Made by a program: the position numbers and the translations under genes. From Sipunculus nudus (Eukaryota > Annelida > Sipuncula > Golfingiida > Sipunculidae): 64,000 nt of DNA. The stretch lies in the NCBI GenBank assembly GCA_026874595.1, contig CM049318.1, positions 47,846,456-47,910,455 of the forward strand. Reading direction: 5' to 3'. Positions 1-12,600 of the stretch are shown in pieces. The notes under the pieces are model-generated. The model had not been told where the DNA came from, did no database searches, and saw only the letters and a list, made by a program, of their open reading frames with translations. The stretch's first letter is position 1. Each line of letters opens with the position of its first letter.

Positions 1-667
1 TTAGAATAATAACAGAAGCCTATTGAAAGCAAAATCAGATTAAAGGTAAATTTTATTCATAGGTTTATCTTGCACATGAGCTGGATATGGATACCAATTA
101 TTTATGATGCCTGTACAGCTCTGCTTATATACCTAAAGAGGTCATATTGTTGATACAATAAAATTAATAGCTTTGTTTTTTAAAGTATCCAACAGCCCTT
201 TCACTAAACAAAGTTATAATATTTCTGCCAAAAATCATTTCAGTAAACTTGAACAAAAGTAACCTTGGAGTCATTTTTTTTGCACAATTACAGAAGTTAA
301 AACAACAGTTTTGCAGAAGAATACTTTTGCAGCCCTCAGTTTGAAATAGATTTAATTACTGATGGCCACAAGACCAAACCAGCTTTCTATGACTCTAACA
401 AAAATCAATGAACCATCTCCAGCTGGACAATGCAGGGCCTCAGCATAGACTGGCCCAAAACTCTCTGCTGTTGAATAAAGACTTTCTATCTTGAGCTCTT
501 GAACCTCTTGAACATTGTCAGCTATCAGTATCAACTACATATCTGCCAGAACACAGAACTCTGCCCAAAATTTGCAAACTTACCACTGATAAATGGTATC
601 ACAAATCTTTAACTGAGAGCTCTATTGGCCGGTTTAAAGAAATTCAACACCTTGAGTGTCTGGTAAG
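1..667. other. Type-2 repeat fragment and unassigned sequence
   Basis: About 170-415 matches internal sequence of type-2 elements: the same order of CCAAAAATCATT, ACTTGAACAAA, GCAGAAGA, AGTTTGA and GGCCACAAGACCAA is seen at 7080-7270 and 35900-36110. The rest is unassigned. A 60-codon minus-strand frame at 352-534 partly overlaps the repeat and has no recognised similarity. Confidence 0.5.
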
Positions 668-2145
668 TATAACAAGGGACCCATGGGTCACATCGCTCAT
701 CTGAATTTTGGAAAAAATTAGTAACTGCAAAATAGTTTTTATTTCTTTTGGTTTTTCATGTATATTATCATTAGAAAAGCTATGAGAAAATGGCCCTGCT
801 AAAATGAAACTCTGTAAATTATAGAATAATGGACATGAGCTAAACCATTTAGTGATGAACCAAGGGAACAAACAGGCCTACGGTAAGTGTTATATAAAAG
901 TAACATTTCATAAACAAATAATGTGTGATGGTAATTAAGTTTTCAAAAGTTAAATTTATGGCCATATGTGTTAAAAATTAATCCCACAAAGTTTGACCAA
1001 AATTCCTAATTTTAATACTAAGTTAACAGTGTTATTCACTCCTAGGCCCTGCCAACTTTAAGAGATATGAATGAAATGCTACAAAGTATTTATATCTTCT
1101 TAAATCTTGTCAGTTAGCACTTACATTAGATCCTAATATTTTATCACATATGAATATTAGGATTAAATTCCTGAAATTTTTTTCTTTAAAAAAAAACAAG
1201 ATTGTCCAAGCCTCATCAAAAAGAATTTATTTAACATTTAAATTATAAGATTCATCTTGTTTATTAGTCCTGTGTATTGAAGGGGTTGGTGGGGGAGAGG
1301 GGTCTCCATTGTTACTGCTCATTGCTGAAAAAAATGTTAATTTTATGATTCATCTAGTTCATATTACAATGACCTACAGTCACCAAAGTGGACCGCTTGA
1401 CAATGTAAGGGAATACAACAAGAGCCTCCAAAAAAAATTCAATAACCAGCCTAATTTTGTAGCTTTTATTTTCAAATTTCAGATTTTAACAGATTAAATC
1501 CTTATGTGTACATGCTATGAAAATTAAATCCACAGTACTTACAGGAAAAAAATGTGCCGTGGCCAAAGTTTGGCAAAATTTAAGGTACCAATTTTATATT
1601 TTTGCCAATATTTAAAAAAAATTAACAGATTTTGATCTAATTTTTGGTATACAATTAAATTTTGATCAATTAAAGTTGTATTACTGAAAAAAAGTCCCTA
1701 CCTTTAAGACTTTTGGTCTTAAGTGACCAAATATCTTTACTGATATTTTTACAAAGTCCATTATGTTTAGGCCCATAACTTTTTTAAATTTAATAATACT
1801 GCCTTAATTTCTAGCATGTACATAGGAACTATATAGAGGAATATTTATGGTAAATATGAAGAAAACCAGATGAGTGGTTTTGATATTAGGCAGTCCTGAA
1901 GTGTGAAAATAGATTTCTAATCAAAATTGAGGTTTTTCCTTAATATCACGAAGGGAAGAAGTCCTATTGACCCAATTTTTAGCATGGTAAGGGATTTTGG
2001 GGACATCTAACTGTATGCCGAATTTCAGATTTGTAAGTCCAATGGTGTCGAAAACGTGCCAGTCTTATGGACGGACATCCGAAAGGACGGACGGACAAAG
2101 GACCACGACTATAGCTCAGATGACTTATAGTCAGCTGAGCTAAAA
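668..2145 (+). mobile_element. Type-1 pearl/HINE-like element, complete copy
   Basis: The 5' end is AACAAGGGACCCATGGGTCA (672 region) followed by a diverged GCTCATCTGA. The 3' end is an ACGG-like microsatellite (2067-2098), then TATAGCTCAGATGACTTATA, then CAGCTGAGCTAAAAA. The 3' half (1370-2145) repeats at 21930-22700. No protein is encoded. No transposase or target duplication is visible, consistent with a non-autonomous Helentron-type element. Confidence 0.7.
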
Positions 2146-3230
2146 ATTATCACAGCATATCATAGAGTCTATATATATGCATGACTGCATGTACAGATCC
2201 AGCTGTTGAGAAACTCGACATATCCTAAAATAACCAAAATAATTTTTTTCTGGTCAGCTAAAATAACTACATTTTCTGTGACTTAATGCACATGCCTGAT
2301 ATGCACGGCTTACAAAAATAACATCCAGCTGTCTAATAATTAACCCCTAAGTGAACATACAAGAAAAACTTTATGTCTATTATATAAATCTAATATACCT
2401 CACATACATTACAGTTTACATGCCAGTATGAAAATAATAAATGCTGTGTTGAGGAAAAAATGTACATATCACATTCATATTACTGGTAAAATCGAAATTC
2501 TACACCTGTCTGATGGATGCAGATTGCACATTCATTTAGTTCATTGACACTATAGCTAGGGTAAATGAGCAAAAGCTAAATTTACTTCCCCATACAAAAA
2601 ACGATCTAATTTCCTGTTCCTCCACATAAGTCTTCCTCCACAGTGTCTCAGCTATTGAACTTCTCTGGTAGGATTATCAATTAATCTTTCTGCTTCAATA
2701 GAGGTATCAGGTGGCTTAATTGTAAATCCCATTACAATAATTGCAATAGGAAACGCTCCTCTCCGGTTAGTTCCTAAAAAGTGACAAGCAAGCTCATGTT
2801 TCTCAATATTGTGTTTCTGAAACTGGTGGGAGTCTTGCATGTCTTTTGATACAAGGCAAGATCCAAGACCAGGTGTTTTTTAAAGAAACAGGGTACCGGT
2901 ACATCAAGGATTAATAGAGTTGAAATATAAGAATTAAACATAAATGGTAATAGGTTCAAAGATCATTATCAGTAAAAGCAACAGGTACCTGAATATTGAT
3001 CTCAAATGAAAAGAGGTCAAAGTACAACAAGCAAAAAAAAACAAGAAAAATACATACATGAAAAACATCATGTTATAGCAGAAAATGAATCACCTAATTT
3101 CACAGCAGAATTGCAGCACTTATGATGGAGGAGGCCACTAATTCACCTGCACAGACCACCATTAAACATTTTATGTGAATAAGTTGAAAATAAGTCACAT
3201 TAAAAAAGCAGTGAAAGGACTAGAATGGAA
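2146..3230. other. Unassigned sequence
   Basis: No repeat family or gene was recognised. A minus-strand frame at 2652-2840 ends in GTNRRGAFPIAIIVMGF…; it has no recognised homology and no clear splice context. Nothing else was seen. Confidence 0.4.
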
Positions 3231-3965
3231 TTTTCAGCCATACTAGAAAAGGCTTGCAGTGTCTCATTGATCTGCTTGCCCTTGATTGGAAAGTTTTCCA
3301 TGAATGTCAGCATCAAGAAGACGGGGCCATGACAGAAGGCGTAACAACTGCCTCCATCAAGCCATCCAAGGTCTATTGTTACCTGGGGTTCTTACATATC
3401 CAATATTATGTAACTGGACATAGAAATCAGTGCACCAGTTGGGAGAGCATCCACCATGCTGTCCAAACATGTTGGCTAAATGTGTGTGGAAAAACCGGAT
3501 CGTTCCTGACACTAAGCACAGAGATGAAGGTCTACAAAGTTTGTGTTTTCAGCACTCTCCTGTATGGCAGCAAAACATAAGCCACGTACACACAAAGAGA
3601 CAAGGTAAAACTTTTTATATGAGATGCCCCTGCAAAAAATAGACTTCAAATAAGAAGACAAGGTGACCAATACCAATGTCCTCCCACAGTCCAAATTAAC
3701 AAACATTTCACTCTGCTCACCAAAAACTGGCTTCAACCTTTGCTTCAAGGCTACCTGCAGAAATCCATTAGATCTGCCCACAATGACCTTGTAAGCATGG
3801 CATGAAAAGAGCAATGGTCAACTGCAGTGTGCACAGGAGTTAAAAAGACAGCAGAGGAAGACATCACTGACCAATAAACAAAAGACTTTTGTCTGCAGCC
3901 AATGCTCCAGGGACTGCCATATACTGATCAGTTCTACATGCAGCCACCACAGAAAGTGTCTGAAT
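3230..3965 (+). pseudogene. RTE-like non-LTR retrotransposon, C-terminal relic
   Basis: This is a decayed 3' part of an RTE/'craniofacial development protein 2-like' reverse-transcriptase ORF. Reading across frameshifts, the translated pieces run in the expected order: LQCLIDLLALDWKVF; MTEGVTTASIKPSKV…YLGF; EMKVYKVCVFSTLLYGSKT (family norm: TKMAVYNACVLSTLLYGSET); FTLLTKNWLQPL; and a terminal C-x2-C…H-x4-C finger, FVCSQCSRDCHILISS then TCSHHRKCLN (about 3886-3965). Several frameshifts and stops separate the pieces, so it is non-functional. The catalytic palm motif would lie upstream and is absent. Confidence 0.72.
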
Positions 3966-4554
3966 CAAACAAGGAATCAAAGAAGGCCATTGATGATTGC
4001 CTTTTGTATGTATTTTTACTTATGAGTCTCAACTTCTCAGATACTCAAACATATGCCTTTGGCTTTTCACTTGGAGTATATACTTCCAGTTCTAATCAAA
4101 TTTTGTATCCTGATATCTTTAAAGGCCTAGATGATACAGCACATTATTTCATTTTTTTATTCAAGCTAGGCCACATATTTGTCAAGCTTGCTAAAACACT
4201 GAGAAGTCTGTTTAGAATCATCTCCATATAATTATACAAGGCTGGCATTGTATAAAGCACATATACTATGGATATTCCTATGCACAGACACTTACTTGTT
4301 TGTGGAAAGGATCCTTTGACAGAGAGCAATAGAACAGGCCTTTTGGATGAAGTCATCCTCTATTCAGTGTACCAAGTCATCCAGATCTATCAGAAACTGT
4401 TTGCAACTGTCATATTATTTGTATACACCAAGAATGCATCAAATGCAGCAGAGCCAAGATCTCAAGTCTCCTGCTTAGCTTGAACATGATGATGGTGACC
4501 TTTGTTTTCAGCAAAAATATACATATCACTGGTGGCCAATTCATAAACCTTCTC
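3966..4554. other. Unassigned sequence
   Basis: Low-GC sequence with no recognised gene or repeat. Open frames on both strands are short and overlap each other. Confidence 0.4.
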
Positions 4555-4923
4555 TTGAGTTTGATGCACTGGGCTGTGACCAGACTGACCTTTGGCCTGT
4601 TGCTAAATCTGAAATAGCTGGCGTGCTGCAAAGCTGTTTATAGATACAGACAGAATTTTGGCATGTTGGCACATACTGAAAGACTTTGGCTACAATGCTT
4701 TTTTCAAGCTGACATATTATGACACCATTATAGTACTATATTGAATAAAACAAGGCCTACAGGCCTTATGCGAACCTGTGCATTGGGAAATACACCAGGT
4801 ATAATGCTTCAATGCTGGACCATAACTTCTCATATATATATGAACAATGCAGGTACTAAACATTTTGAATAAGAAACAATTACACAAACATCACTGCTGA
4901 AATTCTGGCATGGGTACACACAA

Positions 4924-6144
4924 CACAACTGGGGACCCATGGGTCTCAACGCTCAGTTGAATTTGCATGTCTATAAGGATATTTAGAAAGAAATTTTTCA
5001 GAATGACAGTCCTGTGACCTTAATCAATGACCTTGTAACCAAAAAATCTTAGAACTTAATATCCTTGAACCTGCAGCATTAGGATTATTGTAACAATCTT
5101 TTGAAAAGTGACCTTGACCTCTGACCAGATAACCTCAAATTCTACAGGTTTCCTCACTTTGGGCAAGTAAGCCATGTGTGAATGTTGGAAAGTTCAGGAT
5201 GAAAAGTTTGATTTACAGTGGATCCACAATCTTTTTAAAGATGTGGCTTCTGTGACCTTCAAGTTAGATCGCTGGACCCTGAAAATCAAAATGAATTTAC
5301 ATATGTGGTTGGTCATTATTAAATCAAGTTTGAAGCCAGTCTGTCTATCTAAAGCAGAATTATCATCCATAAACTAATTTGTGAATGGATGGGCTCTGTG
5401 ACCTTGACTTTTGACCTATGACCCAAAAATCAAACAGAATCTTCCCCTAGCGGCAGGTTAGCAATATCTTGAAGATGGAAGGTTTGCGATGAAAAGTTTG
5501 GATTCAAATTCATACACATTCCTTAGTGGTGGGCCATTTATAAGTTAAGTTTGAAACCAATATATCAAACTTAACTGGAGTTATCATCTGGAAACTAATT
5601 TGTGTGGATGTACGGATTGAAAGACAGACAGACATACAAACAGACAGACTGACAGACAGGGTGATTAGTATAGGGCATCCACTTGTGATCAATAAACACA
5701 CCAGGTTTTGGGTCACCAGATGTAATGACAGCTGAGAAACTGACATGATTGTTGTCATTTTATAGTAAATAAAAAGAAAAATATTTGTTAAAATAGGAAA
5801 ACCACCACGTTTCAGAAACTGACAAAACTAGTCATGGTCAATATTCAAGGCAAAATTCATGACAAACCATGCATTAATTATCAAGATATTGGAGGTTTTG
5901 TATCAAATTTTTTACTATTCTGGGGGGTACTTTCAAGCCCCATAGCTCGAAGGAAAAAGGTCACAGTGACCTAATTTCAGGTTTCCAAGGAAATTTTTAA
6001 TGGACATCCCTGGATGTTCACTTGAAGTTTCTAGGACCAGCTGTTATCATTTGTGCCCTGCTAACGGACGGCCGGACGTCCAGACGGACGACGGACAAAG
6101 CGCCATTCCTATACCTCAGTTGACTTACAGTCAGCTGAGCTAAA
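4924..6144 (+). mobile_element. Type-1 element nested in a type-2 element
   Basis: The start resembles the AACAAGGGACCCATGGG end, here CTGGGGACCCATGGGTCTC and GCTCAGTTGA. The end is an ACGG-type microsatellite (6064-6098), then CTCAGTTGACTTACAGTCAG and CTGAGCTAAAA. Joining the flanks restores CACAACACAAAATGATTGTAGC, as found uninterrupted at 57530 (the listed sequence differs there by one or two bases). The interior holds TGACCTTTGACC-type cores, an ACAG microsatellite (5622-5660) and one perfect AGGTCAnnnTGACCT. Confidence 0.68.
5958..5972. promoter_or_regulatory. Consensus ERE palindrome (AGGTCACAGTGACCT)
   Basis: A perfect inverted repeat of AGGTCA spaced by 3, inside a type-1 core. It matches the steroid/oestrogen-receptor response-element consensus. 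Whether it is bound is unknown. Confidence 0.6.
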
Positions 6145-9100
6145 AATGATTGTAGCTGGCACAACCAGTCTTGTATACAAAAGATTTCGGAGATATATAC
6201 ATATGCCCAAGAACAGACTGATATATCAAACCCCTCCTGAGAAATAAGCAGGGACACACACTGTGCAAAAAATTATTGTAGGTGGCACCACCAGTCTTGT
6301 ATACGACAAATATACGATAATTAAAATATGATAGGTATAAATATGCCCAATTTCAGGATGATATATCAAATTCCTCTATAGAAATAAGCAGGCACAAAAG
6401 TCACACACTGTTCAAATGTCATTGTAGGTGGTGACACCTGTCTTGTGAACGAGAAACGCATCAAAGACACATAGACAGGTCAAAATATTAGGCCAATACA
6501 TCAAACTTACCTTAAGTCTGATGCATGGGGCTGACCACGCTTAGATGAGAAAGGCAGTTGCCTTGAGTGAACTGTAACAAATTTGCTAGCTCAGGCTACT
6601 GCACTGAGTGAACTCATGACCTGCACCTGGCTAGACTGGGTGAACTTTCGACCTGTGCCTGGCTGCACTGAGTGAACTCTTGACCTGTTGCCTAATCTGA
6701 TACAGTTGGCAGTCTGCCAAAGCTATATATAGATTGGCTCCACATGCAGCCCTGAGGGGCATGATACCCATGAGGTGATCACATGGTGCCCATGAGGTGT
6801 TCACATGTCACCCATGAGGGGATCACATGCCTTGTGCTTGGCTGCACTGACTGAACTCTTGACCTATATCTGGCTGCACTGAATGAACTCTTGATCTATT
6901 GCCAAATCTGAAACAGTTGGCAGTTTCTTAACCTATGTAAATATACTGACACAATCTTGGCCTGTTGGCAAATCTGTTTACACATACTGAAAAACTTTGG
7001 CTAAAATGCTTTTTTTTCAAGCTGAAATATTCATAAACTTTTTATCAAAATATCTACAAAAATAAAAGAATCAGTTCTTTCATTGTTTAAGGTCAAATAA
7101 TTCTGCCAAAAATCATTCAAGTACACTTGAACAAAGGCCACCTAAGAATAATTTTTGTGCCATGTAACAGAAGTTATTATTGAAACAACAATTTTGTAGA
7201 AGAACAGTTTTGCAGTCCTCAGTTTGAGTTAGACATAATAATGGCCATAAGACCAACTTAAGTTTTTCTGATATGATTGAAAAAACCATGTCCTACAATA
7301 ATTCTTTTGAAAAATTGAACAATTCAACTTGACAGTTTCATCATAAACATTTTAAGCTGAAAGAGGCTAAATTTATGAGGTTTTTGCCCATAAAAAACAG
7401 GTCAATGTAGGTGGCACATCAAAATCTGCAACTTCAAATATGAGTCATGTGACCAACATTTGCACAATACTTGGTAATGCTAGCTTCTGTCATTTCTGAG
7501 ATAACTATGTCAGTATGCTTACTTGGCCAAATGACCGTTCAAATTCATTTAACTCAGTACAATTCATCAAATGCAAACCATTTGAACAAACTTGAGAGTG
7601 CTTGCCTCTGGGATCATTTCTGTAAAATATTGAAAAATTTGGCTGGACCATTTACAAGAAGACTTTTAAAGGTTTTTCAGCTTTTCCCCTATAAAATCTA
7701 AGTAAATGCAGATAGCAAAAAACATAAGCTGAATCCCACAACATTTGATATGTGACAGATAATTGCATAAAATCTGGGGATGGTAGCTCCTGCAATTCCT
7801 GAGAAATTATGGGTTGATATACCAATGACCAATGACCCCCGTACAAAAAAAGGTCAATGCAGGTGGCGCCACCAATACCTGAATTTCATATATGACTCAT
7901 GTGACCAACACTGGCATAAAATTTGGTGATGATAGCGCTGGCCTTTTCTGAGATTGTCATTTTAGTATGCTTTTTTAAACAGATGACTAGGTTCAACTTC
8001 CTGTAATTTTGCCAAAATTCACAGAATTTGAACCATTTGAACAAACTTGAGAGAGATGGTATAAAAGATTATTCCTGTGAAATATTGAACAAATTGGCTC
8101 GACCGTTTCAGAGGAGAAGATTTTTAAAGGTATTTTAGCTTTTTCTCTATAAAATCTAAGAAAATGCAGACTTTTTTCAGATGGCAAATTTTTTGCATTA
8201 AATTTCAGGATGCTAGCTCAAGTTGTTTTCGAAATAGTATGGGTTAACGTATACCTGTGATTATAAACATTACCTGGCATTAGGAATATCTAAAATCATA
8301 AATCTACATTTTTTAAAAGTTTTTAAAAAACATTCTTGTCAATATTAACCAAAGATAACCTGAAATCTAAATGTCTAGAGGCATGATGTAACGGATGCTG
8401 ATAAACTGGTTCCAGGCTAGATGTATCTGCTTCACACAGCTAACATATATGGTAAAATGACTCAATTCAATCTTTATTATTCAGCCATTTGGAACCATAA
8501 AAGAAAATTATGATAAGAATTATTCAGGGGATTATTCTTGTAAAATATTAAACATATTGGCCTCAGTGGCATCAGTCAAAAAACGTTTTGCAGGTTTATA
8601 ACTCACGTGGGAAAATAAAGCAAAATGGCTAAGTTAAGCTTCCAATAACTCAGCAGAAAATCACTGAACCAAAACCATTTGAACAAACTTGAATTATCAA
8701 CATCTAAAGATAATTAATGTGTGAGATTTAAGAATTTGGCCCAGTGGTTTTTGAGAAGATGATCTTTGTAGCAACTGAGCTAAAATGGGCTGTTATGGCA
8801 TATGACTAAATTCAGCTTCCCATAACTCAGCCAAAAGTCACTGAACTGAGACCATTTGAACAAACTTCAGAAAGCACTACCCTAGGATCATTTCTGTGCA
8901 GTATTAAACAAGGCCTACAGGCCTAATGCGAACCTGTGCATATGGATATACACCAGGTATAACGCTTCAATGCTGAACCACTACTTTTCATATACATGAA
9001 CAATGCAAGTACTTAACATTTTGAACAAGAAACAATACACAAACATCACTGCTGAAATTCTGGCATGGGTACACACAACGAAAAAATTATTGTAGGTGGC

Positions 9101-9624
9101 ACCACCAGTCTTGTATACGACAAAGCTATTTGACATGTATAAATATGCCCAATTTCAGGCTGATATATCAAATTCCTCCGTAGAATTAAGCAGGCACATA
9201 CACTTTGCAAAAGTCATCGTAAAAGGCGACACCTGTCTTGTGAACCAGAAAGCCATTAAAGACACATAGACAGGTCAGAATATCAGGCCAATACATCAAA
9301 CTTACCTTAAGTCTGATGCACGGGGCTGACCAGGCTTAGGTGAGAAAGGCTGTTGCCCCAAGTGTACTGTGACAAATTTGCTAGCTCAGGCTACTGCACT
9401 GAGTGAACTCATCACCTGCACCTGGCTAGACTGAGTGAACTTTTGACCTGTACCTGGCTGCACTGAGTGAACTATTGACCTGTTGCATAATCTGACACAG
9501 TTGGCAGTCTGCCAAAGCTATAAATAAATCCAGGCTGACCTTTTGCCTATTGCCAAATCTGAAATAGTAGGCACACAATTGCATAAGCTCACAGATTGGC
9601 TCCATATGCAGCCCTGAAGGGCAT

Positions 9625-9713
9625 GACACCCATGAGGTGATCACATGATACTCATGAGGTGATCACATGCTACCCATGAGATGATCACATGCTGCCCATG
9701 AGGTGATCACATG
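9625..9713 (+). repeat. Short tandem repeat, ~22-23 bp unit (CATGAGGTGATCACATG)
   Basis: Four imperfect copies of CCCATGAGGTGATCACATG in a row. The same array with three copies lies at 6755-6830. TGATCA in the unit is palindromic. It belongs to the interior of type-2 elements. Confidence 0.7.
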
Positions 9714-10489
9714 CCTTGTGCTTGGCTGCACTGATTGAACTCTTGACCTATATTTGGCCTCACTGAATGAACTCTTGATCTGTTGCCAAATCTGAAACAG
9801 ATGGCAGTTTCTCAACCTATTCAAGAAACATACACAATCTTGGCCTGTTATGTAACTCTGCTAATATTTATCCAACACAAACCATTTGAACAAACTTTAG
9901 AGGGCTCGCCTCTGGGATCATTTCTGTTCAATATTGAACAATTTGGCTGGACCGTTTACAAGAAAAAGACTTTTAAAGTTTTTTTCAGCTTTTTCCCTGT
10001 AATATTTAAGTAAATGCAGATAGCAAAAAACATAAGCTGAATCCCACAACATTTGATATGTGACAGATAATTGCATAAATTTTGGGGAAAGTAGCTCCTG
10101 CTATTCCTGAGAAATTATGAGTTAGTGTACAGATGAAATGTAATATCATAAACCTACATATTTTAAAAGCTTTTAAAAAACATTCTTGTCAATATTTTCC
10201 ATAGATAACCTGAAATCTAAATGTCTAGAGGCATGATGTAATGGATGCTGATAAACTGGTGCTAGGCTAGATGTATCTGCTTCACACAGCTAATATATAT
10301 GGTAAATTGAATCAATTAAATCTTTATAATTCAGCCAATATTCATTCTTTGGAACCATAAAAGACAATTATGATAAGAATTATTTAGGGAATCGTTCTAG
10401 CAAAATATTTAACAAACTGGCCTCAGAATCATCAGTTGAAAAACATTTTGTAGGTTTATAATTAATATGGGAAATTAACAGCAAAATGG

Positions 10490-11270
10490 CAAAGTAAAGC
10501 TTCCTGTAACTCAGCCAAAAATCATTGAACCAAAACCATTTGAACAAACTTGAATCATCAACATCTAAGGATAATTAATGTGTGTGATTTAAGAATTTGG
10601 CCCAGTGGTTTTTGAGTAGAAGATTTTTGTAGCCACTTAGCTAACATGGGCTGTTATGGCATATGACTAAATTCCGCTTCCCATAACTCAGCCAAAAGTC
10701 ACTGAACTGAGACCATTTGAACAAACTTGAATTATCAACATCTAAGGGTAATTGATGTGTGAGATTTAATAATTTGGCCAGTGGTTTTTGAGAAGAAGAT
10801 TTTTGTTGCAACTTAGCTAACATGGGCTGTTATGGCATATGACTAAATTCAGCTTCCCATAACTCAGCTAAAAATTGTCACTGAACTGAGACCATTTGAA
10901 CAAACTTGACTTATCAACTTCTAAGGATAATTGATGTGTGAGATTTAAGAATTTGGCCCAGTGGTTTTTGAGAAGAAGATTTTTGTAGCCACTTAGCTAA
11001 AATGGGCTGTTACGGCATATGACTAAATTCAGCTTCCCATAACTCAGCCAAAAGTCACTGAACTGAGACCATTTGAACAAACTTGAATTATCAACATGTA
11101 AGGATAATTAATGTGAGATTTAAGAATTTGGCCCTGTGGTTTTTGAGAAGAAGATTTTTGTAGCCACTTAGCTAAAATGGGCTGTTACGGCATATGACTA
11201 AATTCAGCTTCCCATAACTTAGCCAAATGTCACTGAACTGAGACCATTTGAAAAAACTTAAGAAAGCACT
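10490..11270 (+). repeat. Tandem array, ~178-bp unit, inside a type-2 element
   Basis: The landmark GGGCTGTTA[T/C]GGCATATGAC recurs at about 10645, 10825, 11003 and 11178, giving spacings of 175-180 bp. Each unit also carries ACCATTTGAACAAACTTGA and TTTTTGAGAAGAAGATTTTT. The same unit is tandem at 59215-59790. Confidence 0.8.
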
Positions 11271-11748
11271 ACCCTTGGATCATTTCTGTGCGATATTAAC
11301 CAATTTGGCCATATCGTTTCAGAGAAGAAGTTATTTGTAGCTGACAGTATGATACTGGCACTGATGACCCCCGTACAAAAAAGGCCGATGCAGGTGGCGC
11401 CACCAAAACCTCAATTTCAGATATGACTCATGTGGCCAACATTTACACAAAATTTGGTGATGTTAGCTCAAGCCATTTCTGAGATTGTAATTTTAGTATG
11501 CTTTTTTGGACAGATGACTAAGTTCAACTGGCTGTAACTCGGCCAAAAATCACCGAACTTAAACCATTGGAACAAACTTGAGAGAGATTGTTCCAGGGAT
11601 CATTTCTGTGAAATATTGGACAATTTGGCTGAACAGATTCGGAGAAGAAGATTTTTAAAGTTTTTTTAGCTTTTTCCCTATAAAATCTAAGAAAATGCAG
11701 TTAGCCAAAAAATAAGCAAAATCTGATAGAGTTTTTTAGATGACTAAT

Positions 11749-12125
11749 TAATGCTAACTCTTGCCATTTTCAAGATAGTATGGGTTAACGTACAGACGAC
11801 GGCCGACGGACGCCGGACGACGCCACACCATCGCATAAGCTCACAGTTCGCTAAAAAGCTTATGAATATCATGGACATGTTGGGCTATTATAAAGGAATA
11901 TTTTGTAATAAAAGAGTAAATGATATATGAAAATTTCTTAATGCTAACTCTTGCCATTTTCAAGATAGTAAGGGTTAACGTACAGACGACGGCCGACGGA
12001 CGCCGGACGACGCCATACCATCGCATAAGCTCACAGGTTCGCATAAAAGCTTATGAATATCATGGACATGTTGGGCTATTATAAAGGAATATTGTGTAAT
12101 AAAAGAGTAAATGATATATGAAATA
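11749..12125 (+). repeat. 190-bp tandem duplication spanning an element 3' end and its flank
   Basis: ATGCTAACTCTTGCCATTTT starts at 11751 and again at 11941 (period 190). Both copies include the ACGACGG microsatellite, the CTCACAG…TTCGC 3' end and ~75 bp of downstream flank (CTTATGAATATCATGGACAT). The copies are nearly identical. Confidence 0.85.
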
Positions 12126-12600
12126 ACCTGACTGATGGATTAATATGGAGTAAAATGTAGTGGTTTATTTATTTATTCTGGAGGAGTTGAATATAGTGAT
12201 ATATTTGAGCAAATATGAAGACAATGACAGTATACTAAGCAGTGGTAAAATGATGATAAGGCCATTTGTTGAAGGATCTATAGAGTATGGAAGTCTGCAA
12301 AATTTCAATTTGACATATATAATGTTATGATTAACAATGCTGATGAGGGGATTTATGAATTTGTGACTGTATGACATGGTATCTCTTCCGCCTTGACAAG
12401 GTATATTATTTTGATGCCCACAATGTCTACATATTACACAATATAGACATAATTTCTGGCATGTACATAGGTACATATTTATGGACAAATAGTTATAAAA
12501 AATATAAATATGAATATATCTGATTCATCTTGTTCTTGTTTACTGAGGCTGACTTTTGACATTGGGTTGGGGTTCAGGAGAAGGGAACAGTGAGGGCAGC
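11858..12600 (+). repeat. Dispersed repeat shared with 19575-20125
   Basis: CTTATGAATATCATGGACAT, CCTGACTGATGGATTAATA, TTTGAGCAAATATGAA and GAGGCTGACTTTTG occur in the same order at 19575-20125, inside a type-1 element. This block is therefore likely type-1 interior that has lost its ends. Confidence 0.65.

Larger units (their letters stand above)
4555..8906 (+). mobile_element. Type-2 pearl/HINE-like material with one 5' end, split by a nested type-1 element
   Basis: A type-2 internal fragment (4555-4745) precedes a full 5' end at ~4746: AACAAGGCCTACAGGCCT, then GCGAACCTGTG. The element is interrupted at 4924 and resumes at 6145 with the GGCACCACCAGTCTTG cores. Then follow short GAACTCTTGACCTG repeats (6590-6900), CATGAGGTGATCACATG repeats (6755-6830) and GGTGGCGCCACC-type cores (7861). 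It runs into another type-2 5' end at 8907 with no 3' end of its own. Confidence 0.65.
8907..11857 (+). mobile_element. Type-2 pearl/HINE-like element, complete 5' and 3' ends
   Basis: The 5' end is AACAAGGCCTACAGGCCTAA with GCGAACCTGTG at 8928-8938. The 3' end carries an ACGACGG-rich microsatellite (11795-11825), then GCATAAGCTCACAGTTCGC and CTAAAAA. The 3' motif is the inverted complement of the 5' subterminal motif, with one base missing. The interior has cores of the GGCACCACC and GGTGGCGCCACC classes and a ~178-bp tandem array. No coding capacity. Confidence 0.7.

Noticed and set aside
352-534. 60-codon minus-strand frame as a C7orf25 exon
   Set aside because: Part overlaps type-2 repeat sequence and the peptide does not align to the family.
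2652-2840. Minus-strand frame ending GTNRRGAFPIAIIVMGF… as a possible terminal exon
   Set aside because: No recognisable homology to the C-terminus of the C7orf25 family or any other family, and no convincing acceptor at the right phase.
3902-4231. 109-codon plus-strand frame as a gene
   Set aside because: Its first part is a shifted reading of the RTE zinc-finger region; the rest has no similarity.
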